DNA from: an uncultured Oscillospiraceae bacterium
GTDB taxonomy: Bacteria; Bacillota; Clostridia; Oscillospirales; Oscillospiraceae
Reading direction: 5' to 3'
Length of the DNA stretch: 49,592 nt
NCBI GenBank assembly: GCA_910578575.1
Contig: CAJTQP010000011.1
Location: forward strand, 1 to 49,592
Positions 23,357 through 31,843 of the stretch are shown one piece after another; the first letter of the stretch is position 1; every line of letters starts with the position of its first letter. The position numbers were made by a program, and so were the translations under genes. Below the pieces are notes generated by a model that had not been told where the DNA came from, did not search any database, and saw only the letters and a program-made list of their open reading frames with translations.

Positions 23357-23438
23357 ATTCGGCAAACCAGGGGAAACCCTGGGACGGCAAAGCAAGGGGC
23401 CTAAGGCGCAGCCGCGCTATGGCAGCCCAGCTATCGGA
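23357..23438 (+). ncRNA. cyclic-di-GMP-I (GEMM-I) riboswitch, second aptamer
   Basis: Starts directly after the first aptamer. It shows GGCAAACC (23361-23368), stem CCAGGG / CCCTGG with a GAAA loop (23367-23382), GGGACGGCAAAGC, and a canonical 11-nt tetraloop receptor split as CCTAAG (23400-23405) and TATGG (23419-23423). The 3' half GGCAGCCCAGCTATC closes the fold. One extra G in GACGGCAAAGC departs from the common GACGCAAAG. Confidence 0.85.
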
Positions 23439-23439
23439 T

Positions 23440-23469
23440 TCCTTTGCGTCCGGTTATGCAAAGAAAGGA
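23440..23469 (+). promoter_or_regulatory. hairpin masking the adhesin ribosome site (expression platform)
   Basis: CTTTGC (about 23442) can pair with GCAAAG (about 23458), and the preceding TCC with GGA of the AAAGGAAAG ribosome site. It lies between aptamer 2 and the start codon at 23477, so the riboswitch pair probably controls translation rather than termination; no T run follows. Confidence 0.5.
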
Positions 23470-23476
23470 AAGAATC

Positions 23477-26400
23477 ATGAAAATCAAAACTTTAGCAAAG
23501 AAAGGCTGCTCGGTCTTTCTGGCGCTGGCGCTGTGCCTGAGCCTGCTCCAAGTCCCTGCCTTCGCAGCGGATCTGGAAAACGGCAGCGAGGCACCCGCTA
23601 CCACCGAGACGGTGCCCGCGCCCAGCGAAACCCCCAGCACCGATGCTGGCAACACCGGCAATGACACCGGCGCAGCCAACACGGATAGCACCACCCCCGA
23701 CACGGATGTGAGCAACACCGACAGCAGCACCGAAAACACTGACAACAGCGCTTCCGATGCTGACCAGAGTGATGTTGACACCAACGAGGGTGATGCTGAC
23801 ACCAACGACACCAACGGCGGCGAGGAAGACGCTGACAACAGCGACGCCGACGCCGACGTGGATGACGCTGACAACAGTGACACCGACGCCGACGTGGATG
23901 ACGCTGACAACAGCGACGCCGACGCCGACGTGGATGACGCTGACAACAGCGACGCCGACGCCGACGTGGATGACGCTGACAACAGCGACGCCGACGCCGA
24001 CGCGGATGACGCTAACGGCAGTGACACCGACGCCGACGTGGAAGACGCTAACGGCAGCGAAACCCCTGAGGAAGCCCCTGTCCCCGAAGCTGTCCAGAAG
24101 TTCCTGGATGCCGTGGCAGGTCTGCCTGAAAACGTGAATGTAGAGGACTACGAGAGCCTCGAAGCATTGTTGGAAGGCTGCCTGGAAGCTTTCGTTTCCC
24201 TGTCCGAGGAGGAGCAGAACCGCGACGACGTGAACGCCGCACTGCAACTGATCCTGGGCTTGGGTGAGGAAAGTGACGATTTGGGGTTGCCGGGAGAAGT
24301 GGAAGGCCCCATGACTGGCTCGGTAACCGTTGACACTTACGATAAGCTAAAAGAGGCGATTGAGTCTGCCAACGTGACGGAGATCACCCTTTCGGATAGC
24401 TTCGTGGATGCGACATTTGAGCCTTTGAACATCGTTGGCCGTACAGCCAGCTTGATTCTGAACTTGGGCAACCATGTTTTGAATGTTACTGAGGCTGGTA
24501 AAGCTGCAATTACGGTTGGCGGTGAATCTCCCCTTGAGTTGACCCTCAACGGCGGTACCATCACCAGCAAAGCTGGTAACGGCATTTTCGTTAGCAAAGG
24601 CAGCAAGCTCATTACGAACGACGTTACCGTTACTGGAAACAGTGGCAATGGCGTGACTTTGGCGGGTGGTGCCAACTTCGAGATGAACGAGGGCACAACG
24701 ATCTCCAAGAACCAGAGCAGCGGCGTGTATGTGGGGAATTCGGCCACCTTCCAAATGAAGGGTGGCGAAATCTCTGAAAACAAGGCGGCCACTGGCAATG
24801 CTGGGGAATTTCTCTTTGGGAGTAAGAGATTGTATAGTGCTGGCGGTGGTGTCTATGTGAATGGTGGTACGTTCGATATGAGCGGCGGCACCATCACAAA
24901 AAATACTGCCGATACAAGCAAAGCGACGACAGTTGCCGATTACTCCGGGCGCGGCGGTGGCGTTGCTGTGATGAACGGCGGCACGTTCAACCTGAGCGAC
25001 GGTATCATCTCCGAAAACGAAGCTGCCGAAGGTGGCGGTGTGTTTATCGGTTTGGCTACGAACAAGGGGAAAGATCCCAATAGCGCAAAATACGATGCAT
25101 CCAAGTTCACCATGACTGGCGGCACTGTTGACGGCAACACGGCTTACCATGGTGAAGGTGGCGGCATCTATATTAAAGGCGAAGGCAATATTAGTGCTGG
25201 CAAGATCACCAACAACACCACCAATACCACAACAGAATTGGGTGGTGGCGGTATCTATGTCGAGAATACCGGTACACTGAACTTGGTCAACGCTATCATC
25301 ACTGCGAATACAGCCGCTAATTTCGGCGGTGGTATCGCGGCTTGCGTCCACGGTAAAACCATCATGTTCTCCACCAATGGTGCAGGCATTTTTGAAAATG
25401 TAGCCAACGGAGATGGCAGCAAAACCCAAAACACTAAAGTTGACGGCTCTACCGCTTGGTCTCACTTCAATGTAAAAGAGCTGGCTGCTGGTGCGATGGA
25501 TATCTTCTCTGCTGGCAACAGCAGCGTGAAGGATACGACCACAGCGGCGTCCGGTACCCCCGGTGCGCTGATTGGTCTGATCATGCTAGGCGGTGAAATG
25601 GCCAACTGGGCTGGTTGGAAAATCAACTTTGATACTCCTGATGGCAGTGATGCCTCTATGACGAAAGTCGAAAACCCCGACGCTGCCATCTCTGGTGAGC
25701 GGCTCCTGGGCTTGACTGCGACCAACAAAGAGGCAATGACGGCAGCATTGGCCGCTGCTGCTGCCGCAGGCGGCGGTGTTCTCATCAGCGGGAACTACTC
25801 CGCAGTGGACGGTGGTGGTATTGCCAACAATGGCTTCTTGACCATTGGTGCTCAGGGTGAGGAAACTGGGCCCATCCCCGAACTGGACTTGAAAAAGACC
25901 CTTGAGAACGGCACAAACCGGAACGAGGAAGGCGATTCTGCTTCTACTGGCCTGAAGGACGAAGAATTTACCTTTGATCTGAAAGATGATGAAGGCAATC
26001 TTGTCGGTAGCATGACCAACAACCAACAGGGTGATGCAAGTTTCGACTTCTCCAAGAATGAGAAGTATTCTAAGAAGTTCGAAGATGTTCAAGAAGATAC
26101 CTCGTTTGTGTTCTATGTTACCGAAAACAACGACGGGACAGTCGATAACGTTAAGGATAACGTTACGTATGATCCCGGCAAGTACAAGGTTACTATCACA
26201 GTTACGGTCGAAAAGGTGACTCAGACAATCGGTTTCGCTCCTTACACCATCATCACTCGCCTGCTCACCCCCACCATTGAGAAGTTCAATGCTGATACAG
26301 GCGAATGGGAAAAGGCTGACGGCATCAGCTTCAACAACGTGTACACCGCACCACCGGAGCAGCCCCCGGAGGAAGAGAAGCCCCCCGTGGATCCCCCGCC

Positions 26401-26827
26401 CCCGGAAACGCCTGACACGCCTGATACTCCTGACAAACCCGACCCTAAGCCCGATCCTAAGCCCGACCCCGACCCTGAGGAACCCCCCGTGGAAGTCCCT
26501 GACCCCGACGTGCCCCTGGTTCCTGGCGAGCCTGAGGAGCCCCCGGTGGACATCCCGGAGGAGGAGCCCCCGCTGGTGGACATTCCCGAAGAGCAGCCCC
26601 CCCTGGTGGATGTGCCCGAAGTGGAAGTCCCCCGCGTCCCGGCCCGCCCTGTGGTGGAGGTCCCGGACCCCGCAGTGCCCCTGGTGGACATTCCTGAGGA
26701 GGACGTCCCCCTGGCAGATGTTCCGGCCACCGGAGACAACAGCGGTCTCTGGATGGTCCTGAGCCTGGTCGCTTGCGCTGGTTTGGCTTATCTCTTCCTG
26801 GAGGAGAAGAAGCGCGAGGCCAAGTGA
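23477..26827 (+). CDS. sortase-anchored surface adhesin with Asp-rich repeats, beta-helix and pilin-type isopeptide domain
   Basis: A 1116-residue secreted protein. Signal peptide residues 1-31 end at AFA|AD. Asp-rich repeats lie at about 119-190 (six 12-residue units like DNSDADADVDDA). About 350-650 is a right-handed beta-helix of short GG-rich turns (GGTITSKAGNGIFVSKGSKL). About 803-956 is an FctA-like pilin isopeptide-linker domain (EEFTFDLKDDEGN; FVFYVTENNDGT). A Pro/Asp-rich wall spanner follows, then the sorting signal VPATG (1082-1086), a hydrophobic helix and KKREAK. ATG 23477 has AAAGGAAAG. Two c-di-GMP aptamers precede it, so expression probably follows the sessile state. The beta-helix part uses AT-richer codons than its neighbours. 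Confidence 0.9.
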   Translation: MKIKTLAKKGCSVFLALALCLSLLQVPAFAADLENGSEAPATTETVPAPSETPSTDAGNTGNDTGAANTDSTTPDTDVSNTDSSTENTDNSASDADQSDVDTNEGDADTNDTNGGEEDADNSDADADVDDADNSDTDADVDDADNSDADADVDDADNSDADADVDDADNSDADADADDANGSDTDADVEDANGSETPEEAPVPEAVQKFLDAVAGLPENVNVEDYESLEALLEGCLEAFVSLSEEEQNRDDVNAALQLILGLGEESDDLGLPGEVEGPMTGSVTVDTYDKLKEAIESANVTEITLSDSFVDATFEPLNIVGRTASLILNLGNHVLNVTEAGKAAITVGGESPLELTLNGGTITSKAGNGIFVSKGSKLITNDVTVTGNSGNGVTLAGGANFEMNEGTTISKNQSSGVYVGNSATFQMKGGEISENKAATGNAGEFLFGSKRLYSAGGGVYVNGGTFDMSGGTITKNTADTSKATTVADYSGRGGGVAVMNGGTFNLSDGIISENEAAEGGGVFIGLATNKGKDPNSAKYDASKFTMTGGTVDGNTAYHGEGGGIYIKGEGNISAGKITNNTTNTTTELGGGGIYVENTGTLNLVNAIITANTAANFGGGIAACVHGKTIMFSTNGAGIFENVANGDGSKTQNTKVDGSTAWSHFNVKELAAGAMDIFSAGNSSVKDTTTAASGTPGALIGLIMLGGEMANWAGWKINFDTPDGSDASMTKVENPDAAISGERLLGLTATNKEAMTAALAAAAAAGGGVLISGNYSAVDGGGIANNGFLTIGAQGEETGPIPELDLKKTLENGTNRNEEGDSASTGLKDEEFTFDLKDDEGNLVGSMTNNQQGDASFDFSKNEKYSKKFEDVQEDTSFVFYVTENNDGTVDNVKDNVTYDPGKYKVTITVTVEKVTQTIGFAPYTIITRLLTPTIEKFNADTGEWEKADGISFNNVYTAPPEQPPEEEKPPVDPPPPETPDTPDTPDKPDPKPDPKPDPDPEEPPVEVPDPDVPLVPGEPEEPPVDIPEEEPPLVDIPEEQPPLVDVPEVEVPRVPARPVVEVPDPAVPLVDIPEEDVPLADVPATGDNSGLWMVLSLVACAGLAYLFLEEKKREAK
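23831..24046 (+). repeat. 36-bp in-frame tandem repeats of the adhesin
   Basis: Six head-to-tail 36-bp units beginning GCTGACAACAGC, each coding 12 residues. Several units are almost identical at the DNA level, so copy number can change by slippage or recombination without loss of frame. The DNxDxDxDxDD pattern may bind calcium. Confidence 0.9.
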
Positions 26828-26862
26828 TCCTGGTACTGCACAACAATCGACCCCATGCAAAA

Positions 26863-26896
26863 ACGCGGCCCGATTTCCGGGCCGCGTCCTTTTTTT
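26863..26896. terminator. terminator of the adhesin gene
   Basis: Stem ACGCGGCCCG / CGGGCCGCGT, 5-nt loop, then CC and seven T. It lies between convergent genes and overlaps the 3' end of the minus-strand gene by two bases. Confidence 0.92.
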
Positions 26897-27413
26897 ATTT
26901 GATAAACGGCATGATCTTGCCGGTCTGTTCCTGGATGAAAGAACGAAACTCCTCCGACGTGCCCCCCTCGATGCTGGTCTTATCATAGAGCTGGGCGTGG
27001 CTGCGGTCGAAGAGGAAGACGAAGTACAGGGGGGTCTCCACCACCTGGGCAATGTTCTCATAGCGCCAAACCGTGTCCCCCATGCCGGTGGCGGTGCGGT
27101 AGCCCTGCTCGTTGAAGGCGCTGAGCACCTGCCGGGCCTCCGGCAGCACCCGCCGGGCGGCGAAGTAGCCGTTGATGCTGTCCTCATAGACCATCACCAG
27201 CAGGATGATCACCGCCGGTAAGAGGGTGGTGAGCAGGTCCAGGGGGGAGAAATGCCCGTCGGTGGGCAGGGCCAAGAAGATGGCAAAGGCCACGATGAAC
27301 AGGCCGATGAGGCGGATCATGCGGTTTTGTCCGGCCCGCAGGGTCTTGCGCAGCACCCGCGCCAACACCGTCATGGTCCGCCGGTCGTAATGGGTCATAA
27401 AACTAAATTCCAT
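26895..27413 (-). CDS. YcxB-like membrane protein
   Basis: A 172-residue protein with two membrane helices (about residues 33-50 and 60-77) followed by a soluble domain of about 95 residues ending VETPLYFVFLFDRSHAQLYDKTSIEGGTSEEFRSFI. This matches the YcxB-like C-terminal domain, whose family topology is two helices plus a PH-like domain. Role unknown. ATG 27413 follows AAAGGAGG. It has its own promoter and is divergent from zapA. Confidence 0.8.
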   Translation of the reverse strand: MEFSFMTHYDRRTMTVLARVLRKTLRAGQNRMIRLIGLFIVAFAIFLALPTDGHFSPLDLLTTLLPAVIILLVMVYEDSINGYFAARRVLPEARQVLSAFNEQGYRTATGMGDTVWRYENIAQVVETPLYFVFLFDRSHAQLYDKTSIEGGTSEEFRSFIQEQTGKIMPFIK

Positions 27414-27439
27414 GGGGCATTCCTCCTTTACTCCCTACC

Positions 27440-27467
27440 ATGATACCGAAAATCTGCCCGTTGTCAA
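27440..27467 (-). promoter_or_regulatory. promoter of the YcxB-like gene
   Basis: Minus-strand TTGACA, 16-nt spacer, TATCAT, about 27 bp before the start codon. Confidence 0.72.
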
Positions 27468-27499
27468 GGGTGGGATTTTTTTACCTCCCTGGGAATCCA

Positions 27500-27528
27500 T
27501 CGACAAAAAAAAGAAACTATGGTATACT
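27500..27528 (+). promoter_or_regulatory. promoter of zapA (extended -10)
   Basis: TCGACA, 17-nt spacer, TATACT preceded by TGG (extended -10). The same arrangement recurs before the HAD gene at 30018. Confidence 0.78.
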
Positions 27529-27573
27529 GTTTTCAAACAACCGTTGAACCGAACCTGTGAGGAGGAATTCCAC

Positions 27574-27894
27574 ATGGCAACACCCATTACAGTCGTGATC
27601 CGTAACCAGCAATACCGCATCGTGGCCGAGGAGGACGAGGGATATATCCTGGCCTGCGCGGAGATGGTGAACAAGGCCCTGGACGAAGCCCTGGGGGGCA
27701 CCACCCTCTCCCTGGCGGACGGGGCGGTCCTGGCGGCCATGAACCTGGCCGACCGCTGCTGCAAGGAGCGCCAGGTCACCGACAACCTGCGGGCCCAATT
27801 AAAGGAGGCCCTGGACGAAAATGCCCGCCTCTCCAAGGAGATGGGGGACAAGCGCAAGAGAAAGCCCGCCGCCCCCAAGGGTGAGGGGGAATGA
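27574..27894 (+). CDS. zapA: cell division protein ZapA
   Basis: A 106-residue protein of the ZapA family, which bundles FtsZ filaments and stabilises the Z ring at midcell. The N-terminal globular part (TPITVVIRNQQYRIVAEEDEGY) and the coiled coil (ADRCCKERQVTDNLRAQLKEALDENARL) fit the family length. The true start is ATG 27574 with TGAGGAGG upstream; the longer frame runs through the promoter. Its stop overlaps the U32 gene start by 4 nt. The zapA-U32 order is common in Clostridia. Confidence 0.9.
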   Translation: MATPITVVIRNQQYRIVAEEDEGYILACAEMVNKALDEALGGTTLSLADGAVLAAMNLADRCCKERQVTDNLRAQLKEALDENARLSKEMGDKRKRKPAAPKGEGE

Positions 27895-29960
27895 TGGAGC
27901 TGCTGGCCCCTGCCGGGTCCCCGGAGGCCTTACAGGCCGCCGTCCAGGCGGGGGCAGACGCCGTGTATCTGGGCTGCGGCCCCCTGAACGCCCGGCAAAA
28001 CGCCAAAAACTTCCCCCCGGAAGCGCTGCCGGAGGCGGTGGCCTACTGCCATCTCCGGGGGGTGAAGGTATACCTGACCATGAACACCCTGCTCACCGAC
28101 CGGGAGCTGGCCCAGGCCGCCCAACTGGGGGCTCAGGCCAGTGCCGCTGGCGTGGACGCCATCCTGGTCCAGGACCTGGGGGTGGCCAAGCTCCTGCGGG
28201 AGCACTGCCCCGACGTGCCCCTCCACGGCTCCACCCAGATGACCGTGTGCACGCTGGACGGAGTCCAGGCCTGCGCAGACCTGGGGCTGGAGCGGGTGGT
28301 GCTGGCCCGCGAGCTGCCGGGGGAGGCCATCCGGTTTTTGTGCCAGCATTCCCCCATTGAACTGGAGGTCTTCGCCCACGGGGCCCTGTGCCTGTGCTAC
28401 AGCGGCCAGTGCGCCCTCTCCGCCATGGTGGGAGGCCGCAGCGGCAACCGAGGGCTATGCGCCCAGCCCTGCCGCCTGCCCTATCAGAGCGCCGGTGGGG
28501 GCAAGGGGCATCCCCTCTCCCTCAAAGACCTGTCCCTGGTGGACGCCCTGGGGGAGTTGGAGGACATGGGGGTGGCCTGCGTCAAGATCGAGGGGCGGAT
28601 GAAGCGGCCGGAGTATGTGTTCCTGGTCACCGAGGTGTACGCCGCCGCCCTCCGGGAACGCCGCACCGCCACCCAGGCAGAGCGCCAGCGCCTGGCCGCC
28701 GCCTTCTCCCGCGGCTTCACCGACGGCTATTACCGGGACCAGGTGGGCCCCGCCATGCTGGGCACCCGCCCAGAGGGCCAGCGGGAGCCGGAGGCCCTCT
28801 TCACCCAGGCCCGCCAGACCTACCAAAAGGAGCCCCGCCGGGTGCCGGTATCCCTCTCCGGCCAGCTCCGGGACAAGCCCCTGACGGTGGCGGTGACGGA
28901 CCGGCAGGGCCATCAGGTGGCCGCCCTGGGAGACGTGCCAGAAGCCGCTCGCACCCGCGCCATCACCCCGGAGCAGTTGGAGGCCCAGTTGCGGAAAACC
29001 GGCGGCACCGTCTATGTCCCCGACCAGGTGACGGTCCAGGTGGAGCCGGGCTTGTCCGTGCCCCTGTCGGCGGTGAACGCCCTGCGGCGGCAGGCCCTGG
29101 ACGCCCTGGACCAGGCCAGGACGGCAGTGCTGCCCCGGCGTACCCTGCCTGTGACCCTGCCGGGGAAGGGGACGCCCTCCGCTCGTGCCCCCCAGATGGC
29201 CCTGTCCTTCCGGTACTGGAAACAGCTCTCAGAGGAGATTTTGGCGGAGAAACCGGCGTTGGTGTATCTGCCCAGCCAGGAGATGGCCCGGCACCAGAGG
29301 GACTTGAAGGCTTTGATGGCCCGCCATCCGAGCACCCGCTTCGCCGTGGTGTTCCCCCGGATCTTCTGGGACCGGGAGCTACCCCAGCTGCGCCGGGAGC
29401 TCTCCGCCGCCCAGGCAGCGGGGGTGGACTGCGCCCTGCTCCACCACATCGGACAACTGCCCCTGGCGGCAGAATTTGGCTTCGCCCCCCGCGGGGACTT
29501 CGACCTGGGCCTGCTGAACAGCTTCACCGCCCGCGAGCTGGCCCGGCTGGGCTTCGTCTCCGCCACCGGGAGCTTTGAGGCCCGGTGGGAACAGTTGCGG
29601 GATCTGGAAAAGCCCCTGGAATTTGAAGTGCTGGCCTACGGGCAGCTGCCCCTGATGATTACCCAACAGGACCTGGTGGGCAACCAGGGGGGACAGGGGG
29701 CCCTGGACCTCCGGGACCGGAAGGGGGCGGACTTCCCTGTGGAACGGGCCTGGGGGGGCCGCAGTGAGCTCTTCAACGGCAAACGCCTGTGGCTGGCGGA
29801 CCGCCTGGCAGACCTCACCGCCCTGGGGGCGGATTGGCTGCGCCTGCACTTTCTCCGGGAGGAGGCCGGGCAGTGCGCGGCGGTGCTGGCGGCCTACCGA
29901 GAGGGGGCAGCCCCGCCGGAGGACTTCACCCGCGGCCTCTACTACCGGGGGGTCCAATGA
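27891..29960 (+). CDS. U32 peptidase-family RNA hydroxylation protein (RlhA/TrhP-like) with DUF3656
   Basis: A 689-residue protein. The U32 core covers about residues 1-300: ELLAPAGSPEALQAAVQAGADAVYLG, VQDLGVAKLL, LHGSTQMTV and the signature ELEVFAHGALCLCYSGQC, then GNRGLCAQPCRLPY. The four conserved cysteines probably bind an iron-sulfur cluster. The central DUF3656 (about 370-490) is characteristic of the RlhA type. RlhA hydroxylates 23S rRNA C2501, and TrhP forms hydroxyuridine at tRNA U34, both using prephenate-derived chemistry. The long form points to RlhA, but the substrate is not certain. Coupled to zapA by ATGA overlap. Confidence 0.88.
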   Translation: MMELLAPAGSPEALQAAVQAGADAVYLGCGPLNARQNAKNFPPEALPEAVAYCHLRGVKVYLTMNTLLTDRELAQAAQLGAQASAAGVDAILVQDLGVAKLLREHCPDVPLHGSTQMTVCTLDGVQACADLGLERVVLARELPGEAIRFLCQHSPIELEVFAHGALCLCYSGQCALSAMVGGRSGNRGLCAQPCRLPYQSAGGGKGHPLSLKDLSLVDALGELEDMGVACVKIEGRMKRPEYVFLVTEVYAAALRERRTATQAERQRLAAAFSRGFTDGYYRDQVGPAMLGTRPEGQREPEALFTQARQTYQKEPRRVPVSLSGQLRDKPLTVAVTDRQGHQVAALGDVPEAARTRAITPEQLEAQLRKTGGTVYVPDQVTVQVEPGLSVPLSAVNALRRQALDALDQARTAVLPRRTLPVTLPGKGTPSARAPQMALSFRYWKQLSEEILAEKPALVYLPSQEMARHQRDLKALMARHPSTRFAVVFPRIFWDRELPQLRRELSAAQAAGVDCALLHHIGQLPLAAEFGFAPRGDFDLGLLNSFTARELARLGFVSATGSFEARWEQLRDLEKPLEFEVLAYGQLPLMITQQDLVGNQGGQGALDLRDRKGADFPVERAWGGRSELFNGKRLWLADRLADLTALGADWLRLHFLREEAGQCAAVLAAYREGAAPPEDFTRGLYYRGVQ

Positions 29961-29961
29961 G

Positions 29962-29992
29962 AACCGCGTGCCGCCTAGGACACGCGGTTTTT
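29962..29992 (+). terminator. terminator after the zapA-U32 operon
   Basis: Stem AACCGCGTG / CACGCGGTT with a 10-nt loop, then a run of T; begins at the stop codon of the U32 gene. Confidence 0.88.
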
Positions 29993-30017
29993 GCCCGCCG
30001 GATTCCTGTCCCGTCCA

Positions 30018-30046
30018 TCGACAAAGCCCGACAACTGTGGTATACT
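30018..30046 (+). promoter_or_regulatory. promoter of the HAD phosphatase gene (extended -10)
   Basis: TCGACA, 17-nt spacer, TATACT preceded by TGTGG; nearly the same as the zapA promoter. Confidence 0.78.
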
Positions 30047-30081
30047 GAAAAAAACGAACCCCATGGAAGGAGGGCTTGGAT

Positions 30082-30924
30082 ATGCCAAACATTCGCCTGG
30101 TGGCCCTGGACCTGGACGGCACCCTGCTCAACAGTGAAAAACGGATCTCCCCCCGGAACCTGGCGGCCCTGGAGGCCTTGGCGGCGCGGGGAATACTCAT
30201 GGTCCCCATCACCGGCCGCCCCTTTCAGGGCCTGCCCTCCTGCGTCCTGGATTTGCCGGGACTGCGTTACACCGTGACCTCCAACGGGGCCACCATCCGG
30301 GACCTGGAGAAGAATGCCATCCTTCTGGAGCGCCACCTCTCCGCCTCCACCGCCCTGGCGGTGTTGGACGCCTGCCGGGAGGTTTCCATGATCCGGGAGG
30401 TGTTTCGGGACGGGGTGGGCTACCTCTCCCTGGCGGACCGGGACGCCCTGTGCCAGCGCTACGCCGGGGACCCCGCCATGCGCCGCTATGTGCTGGACAG
30501 CCGCCAGGTCCTCCCCGGCAGCGTGGAGGATTTTTTGCGCCAGAGTGGGGCACCGGTGGAGGAGCTGTTCTTCCTCACAGACAGCGTGGAGGAGAAGCAG
30601 CGCCTCCGCCAACGCCTAGCACCCCTGCCGGACATCGCCTTCGCCGACCCCTTTCCGCGGGACCTGGAGGTGATCGCCTGGGGCATCGACAAGGGGGAGT
30701 CCCTGCGCTGGCTGTTGGAGCGGTTACAGCTGTCCCCCCAGGAGGTCCTGGCCATGGGGGATCGGGCCAGCGACATTTCCATGCTCCAACTGGCAGGCAT
30801 CGGTGTGGCCCCCGCCAACGCTGACCCGGAGGTCAAGGAGGCCGCCGGCTTCATCTCTCCCGCCTCCTGTGACGAGGACGCGGTGGCTCTGGCTTTGGAG
30901 CGGTTTGTGCTCAACGAGGCCTGA
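30082..30924 (+). CDS. HAD-superfamily hydrolase, Cof type (IIB)
   Basis: A 280-residue phosphatase. Motif I is LVALDLDGTLL at residues 6-16 with the nucleophile Asp. Motif II is ITGRPF. A central cap domain follows. Motif III Lys is in GIDKGESL, and motif IV is GDRASDISML. Cof-type enzymes dephosphorylate sugar phosphates, FMN or similar small metabolites, and substrate cannot be read from sequence. ATG 30082 follows AAGGAGGG; an in-frame TTG six bases earlier is less likely. Monocistronic. Confidence 0.92.
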   Translation: MPNIRLVALDLDGTLLNSEKRISPRNLAALEALAARGILMVPITGRPFQGLPSCVLDLPGLRYTVTSNGATIRDLEKNAILLERHLSASTALAVLDACREVSMIREVFRDGVGYLSLADRDALCQRYAGDPAMRRYVLDSRQVLPGSVEDFLRQSGAPVEELFFLTDSVEEKQRLRQRLAPLPDIAFADPFPRDLEVIAWGIDKGESLRWLLERLQLSPQEVLAMGDRASDISMLQLAGIGVAPANADPEVKEAAGFISPASCDEDAVALALERFVLNEA

Positions 30925-30955
30925 CGGGCCGCAGCTTCTATTCATATACAATGTT

Positions 30956-31007
30956 TGACACGGCTAGGGCCGGGGACCCCAACAGGTCCCCGGCCCTAGC
31001 CGTGTCA
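30956..31007. other. 23-bp perfect hairpin downstream of the HAD gene
   Basis: The arm 30956-30978 (starting TGACACGGCTAGGGCC) is repeated exactly in inverse at 30985-31007 with a 6-nt loop CCAACA. No T run follows on either strand, so a simple terminator is not certain. Repeat copy C begins 23 bp further on. Confidence 0.8.
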
Positions 31008-31029
31008 ATACAGTGGGCAAAAACCCCGT

Positions 31030-31181
31030 GGGCCGCCGAAGGCGGCGGCCCCTACATCCAACGTGGGTGCCCGCAAGGCAAGTGGGGTTCACAGGGAACC
31101 ACCCCAACCACGTCCATTGTGAACCAAGGGGCGGTGAAACCATCCACGTGTCCTTGTAGGGGCCGGCGCCTTCGCCGGCCC
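31030..31181 (-). repeat. dispersed palindromic-ended repeat, copy C (reverse)
   Basis: A 152-bp element. The left end is GGGCCGCCGAAGGCGGCGGC then CCCTACATCCAACG, and the right end is TCCTTGTAGGGGCCGGCG..CGCCGGCCC. The interior GTTCACAGGGAACC and TTGTGAACCAAGGGG are inverse to copies B and D. It lies between the HAD terminator region and the ECF sigma operon. Confidence 0.85.
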
Positions 31182-31253
31182 ACGGGTTCTCCACCCTGTT
31201 TCCATAACGCGAACGACTCTTTTCATCGTACAGCAAAAAATTTTTCTCTTTCC

Positions 31254-31281
31254 TGCAACGATCCACCCGAACCAACGAATA
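31254..31281 (+). promoter_or_regulatory. candidate ECF-type promoter of the sigma-factor operon
   Basis: TGCAAC (31254-31259), 16-nt spacer, CGAATA (31276-31281). This is close to the TGAAAC-N16-CGTATA pattern of SigW-like ECF factors and suggests that the operon's own sigma factor reads it. The start codon is only 22 bp downstream. No sigma-A promoter is evident nearby. Confidence 0.6.
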
Positions 31282-31303
31282 TATCTACAAAGGGGGTGAG
31301 GCC

Positions 31304-31843
31304 ATGGACCTGGAAAGCAAGTGGATCCGGGACATCCAGCGCCACGGGGACCGGGCCCAGGCGTCCGCCGAGGCGCTCATCGGCGCCTATTACAACGAGA
31401 TCTACGTCTTCGCCTACCGCCAGACCGGCCACAAGGAGGACGCCATGGACCTCACCCAGGACATCTTCCTGGCGGTCCTGCGGGCCCTGCCCCGCTTCGA
31501 CCGGCACAAGGCGGGCTTTCGCACCTGGCTCTACCGCATCGCCGCCAACAAATCCATCGACCGCCGCCGCCGCTTCCGGCCGGTCACCGTCCCCCTGGAC
31601 GGCCTGGAGCTCCCCCTCCCAGAGGAGTTCACCCAGCAGCTCCAGGACCGCCAACTCCTGGCCCAGGTGGAGGCCTATGTGGCCCGGCAGGACCCCCAGC
31701 TCCAGGCGGTGTTCCGCCTGCATCTCTACGGGGACAAGTCCTTCCCGGAGATCGCCGCCATCCTGGGCCTGGGGGAGAGCGCGGTGAAGAGCCAATACTA
31801 CCGCCTTCTGGGGCGGCTGAGAAAGGAGTTTTCCCATGAATGA
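31304..31843 (+). CDS. ECF-type RNA polymerase sigma factor
   Basis: A 179-residue sigma-70 family protein with only regions 2 and 4. Region 2 is about 24-90 (YYNEIYVFAYRQTGHKEDAMDLTQDIFLAVLRAL; FRTWLYRIAANKSIDRRRR). Region 4 is about 122-172 (LHLYGDKSFPEIAAILGLGESAVKSQYYRLLGRLRK), including the helix-turn-helix. It directs polymerase to stress- or envelope-type promoters. ATG 31304 follows AAAGGGGGTGAGG. Its end overlaps the next gene by 8 nt. The fused operon with an ABC exporter suggests a sensing and detoxification unit; a zinc-finger anti-sigma protein is not seen. Confidence 0.93.
   Translation: MDLESKWIRDIQRHGDRAQASAEALIGAYYNEIYVFAYRQTGHKEDAMDLTQDIFLAVLRALPRFDRHKAGFRTWLYRIAANKSIDRRRRFRPVTVPLDGLELPLPEEFTQQLQDRQLLAQVEAYVARQDPQLQAVFRLHLYGDKSFPEIAAILGLGESAVKSQYYRLLGRLRKEFSHE

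Noticed and set aside
23831..24046. 36-bp direct repeats considered as a CRISPR array
   Set aside because: Units are contiguous without unique spacers and code in frame for an Asp-rich repeat of the adhesin.
31021..31181. repeat copy C considered as a small RNA gene or riboswitch
   Set aside because: It matches the dispersed repeat family in both ends and interior and has no promoter of its own.
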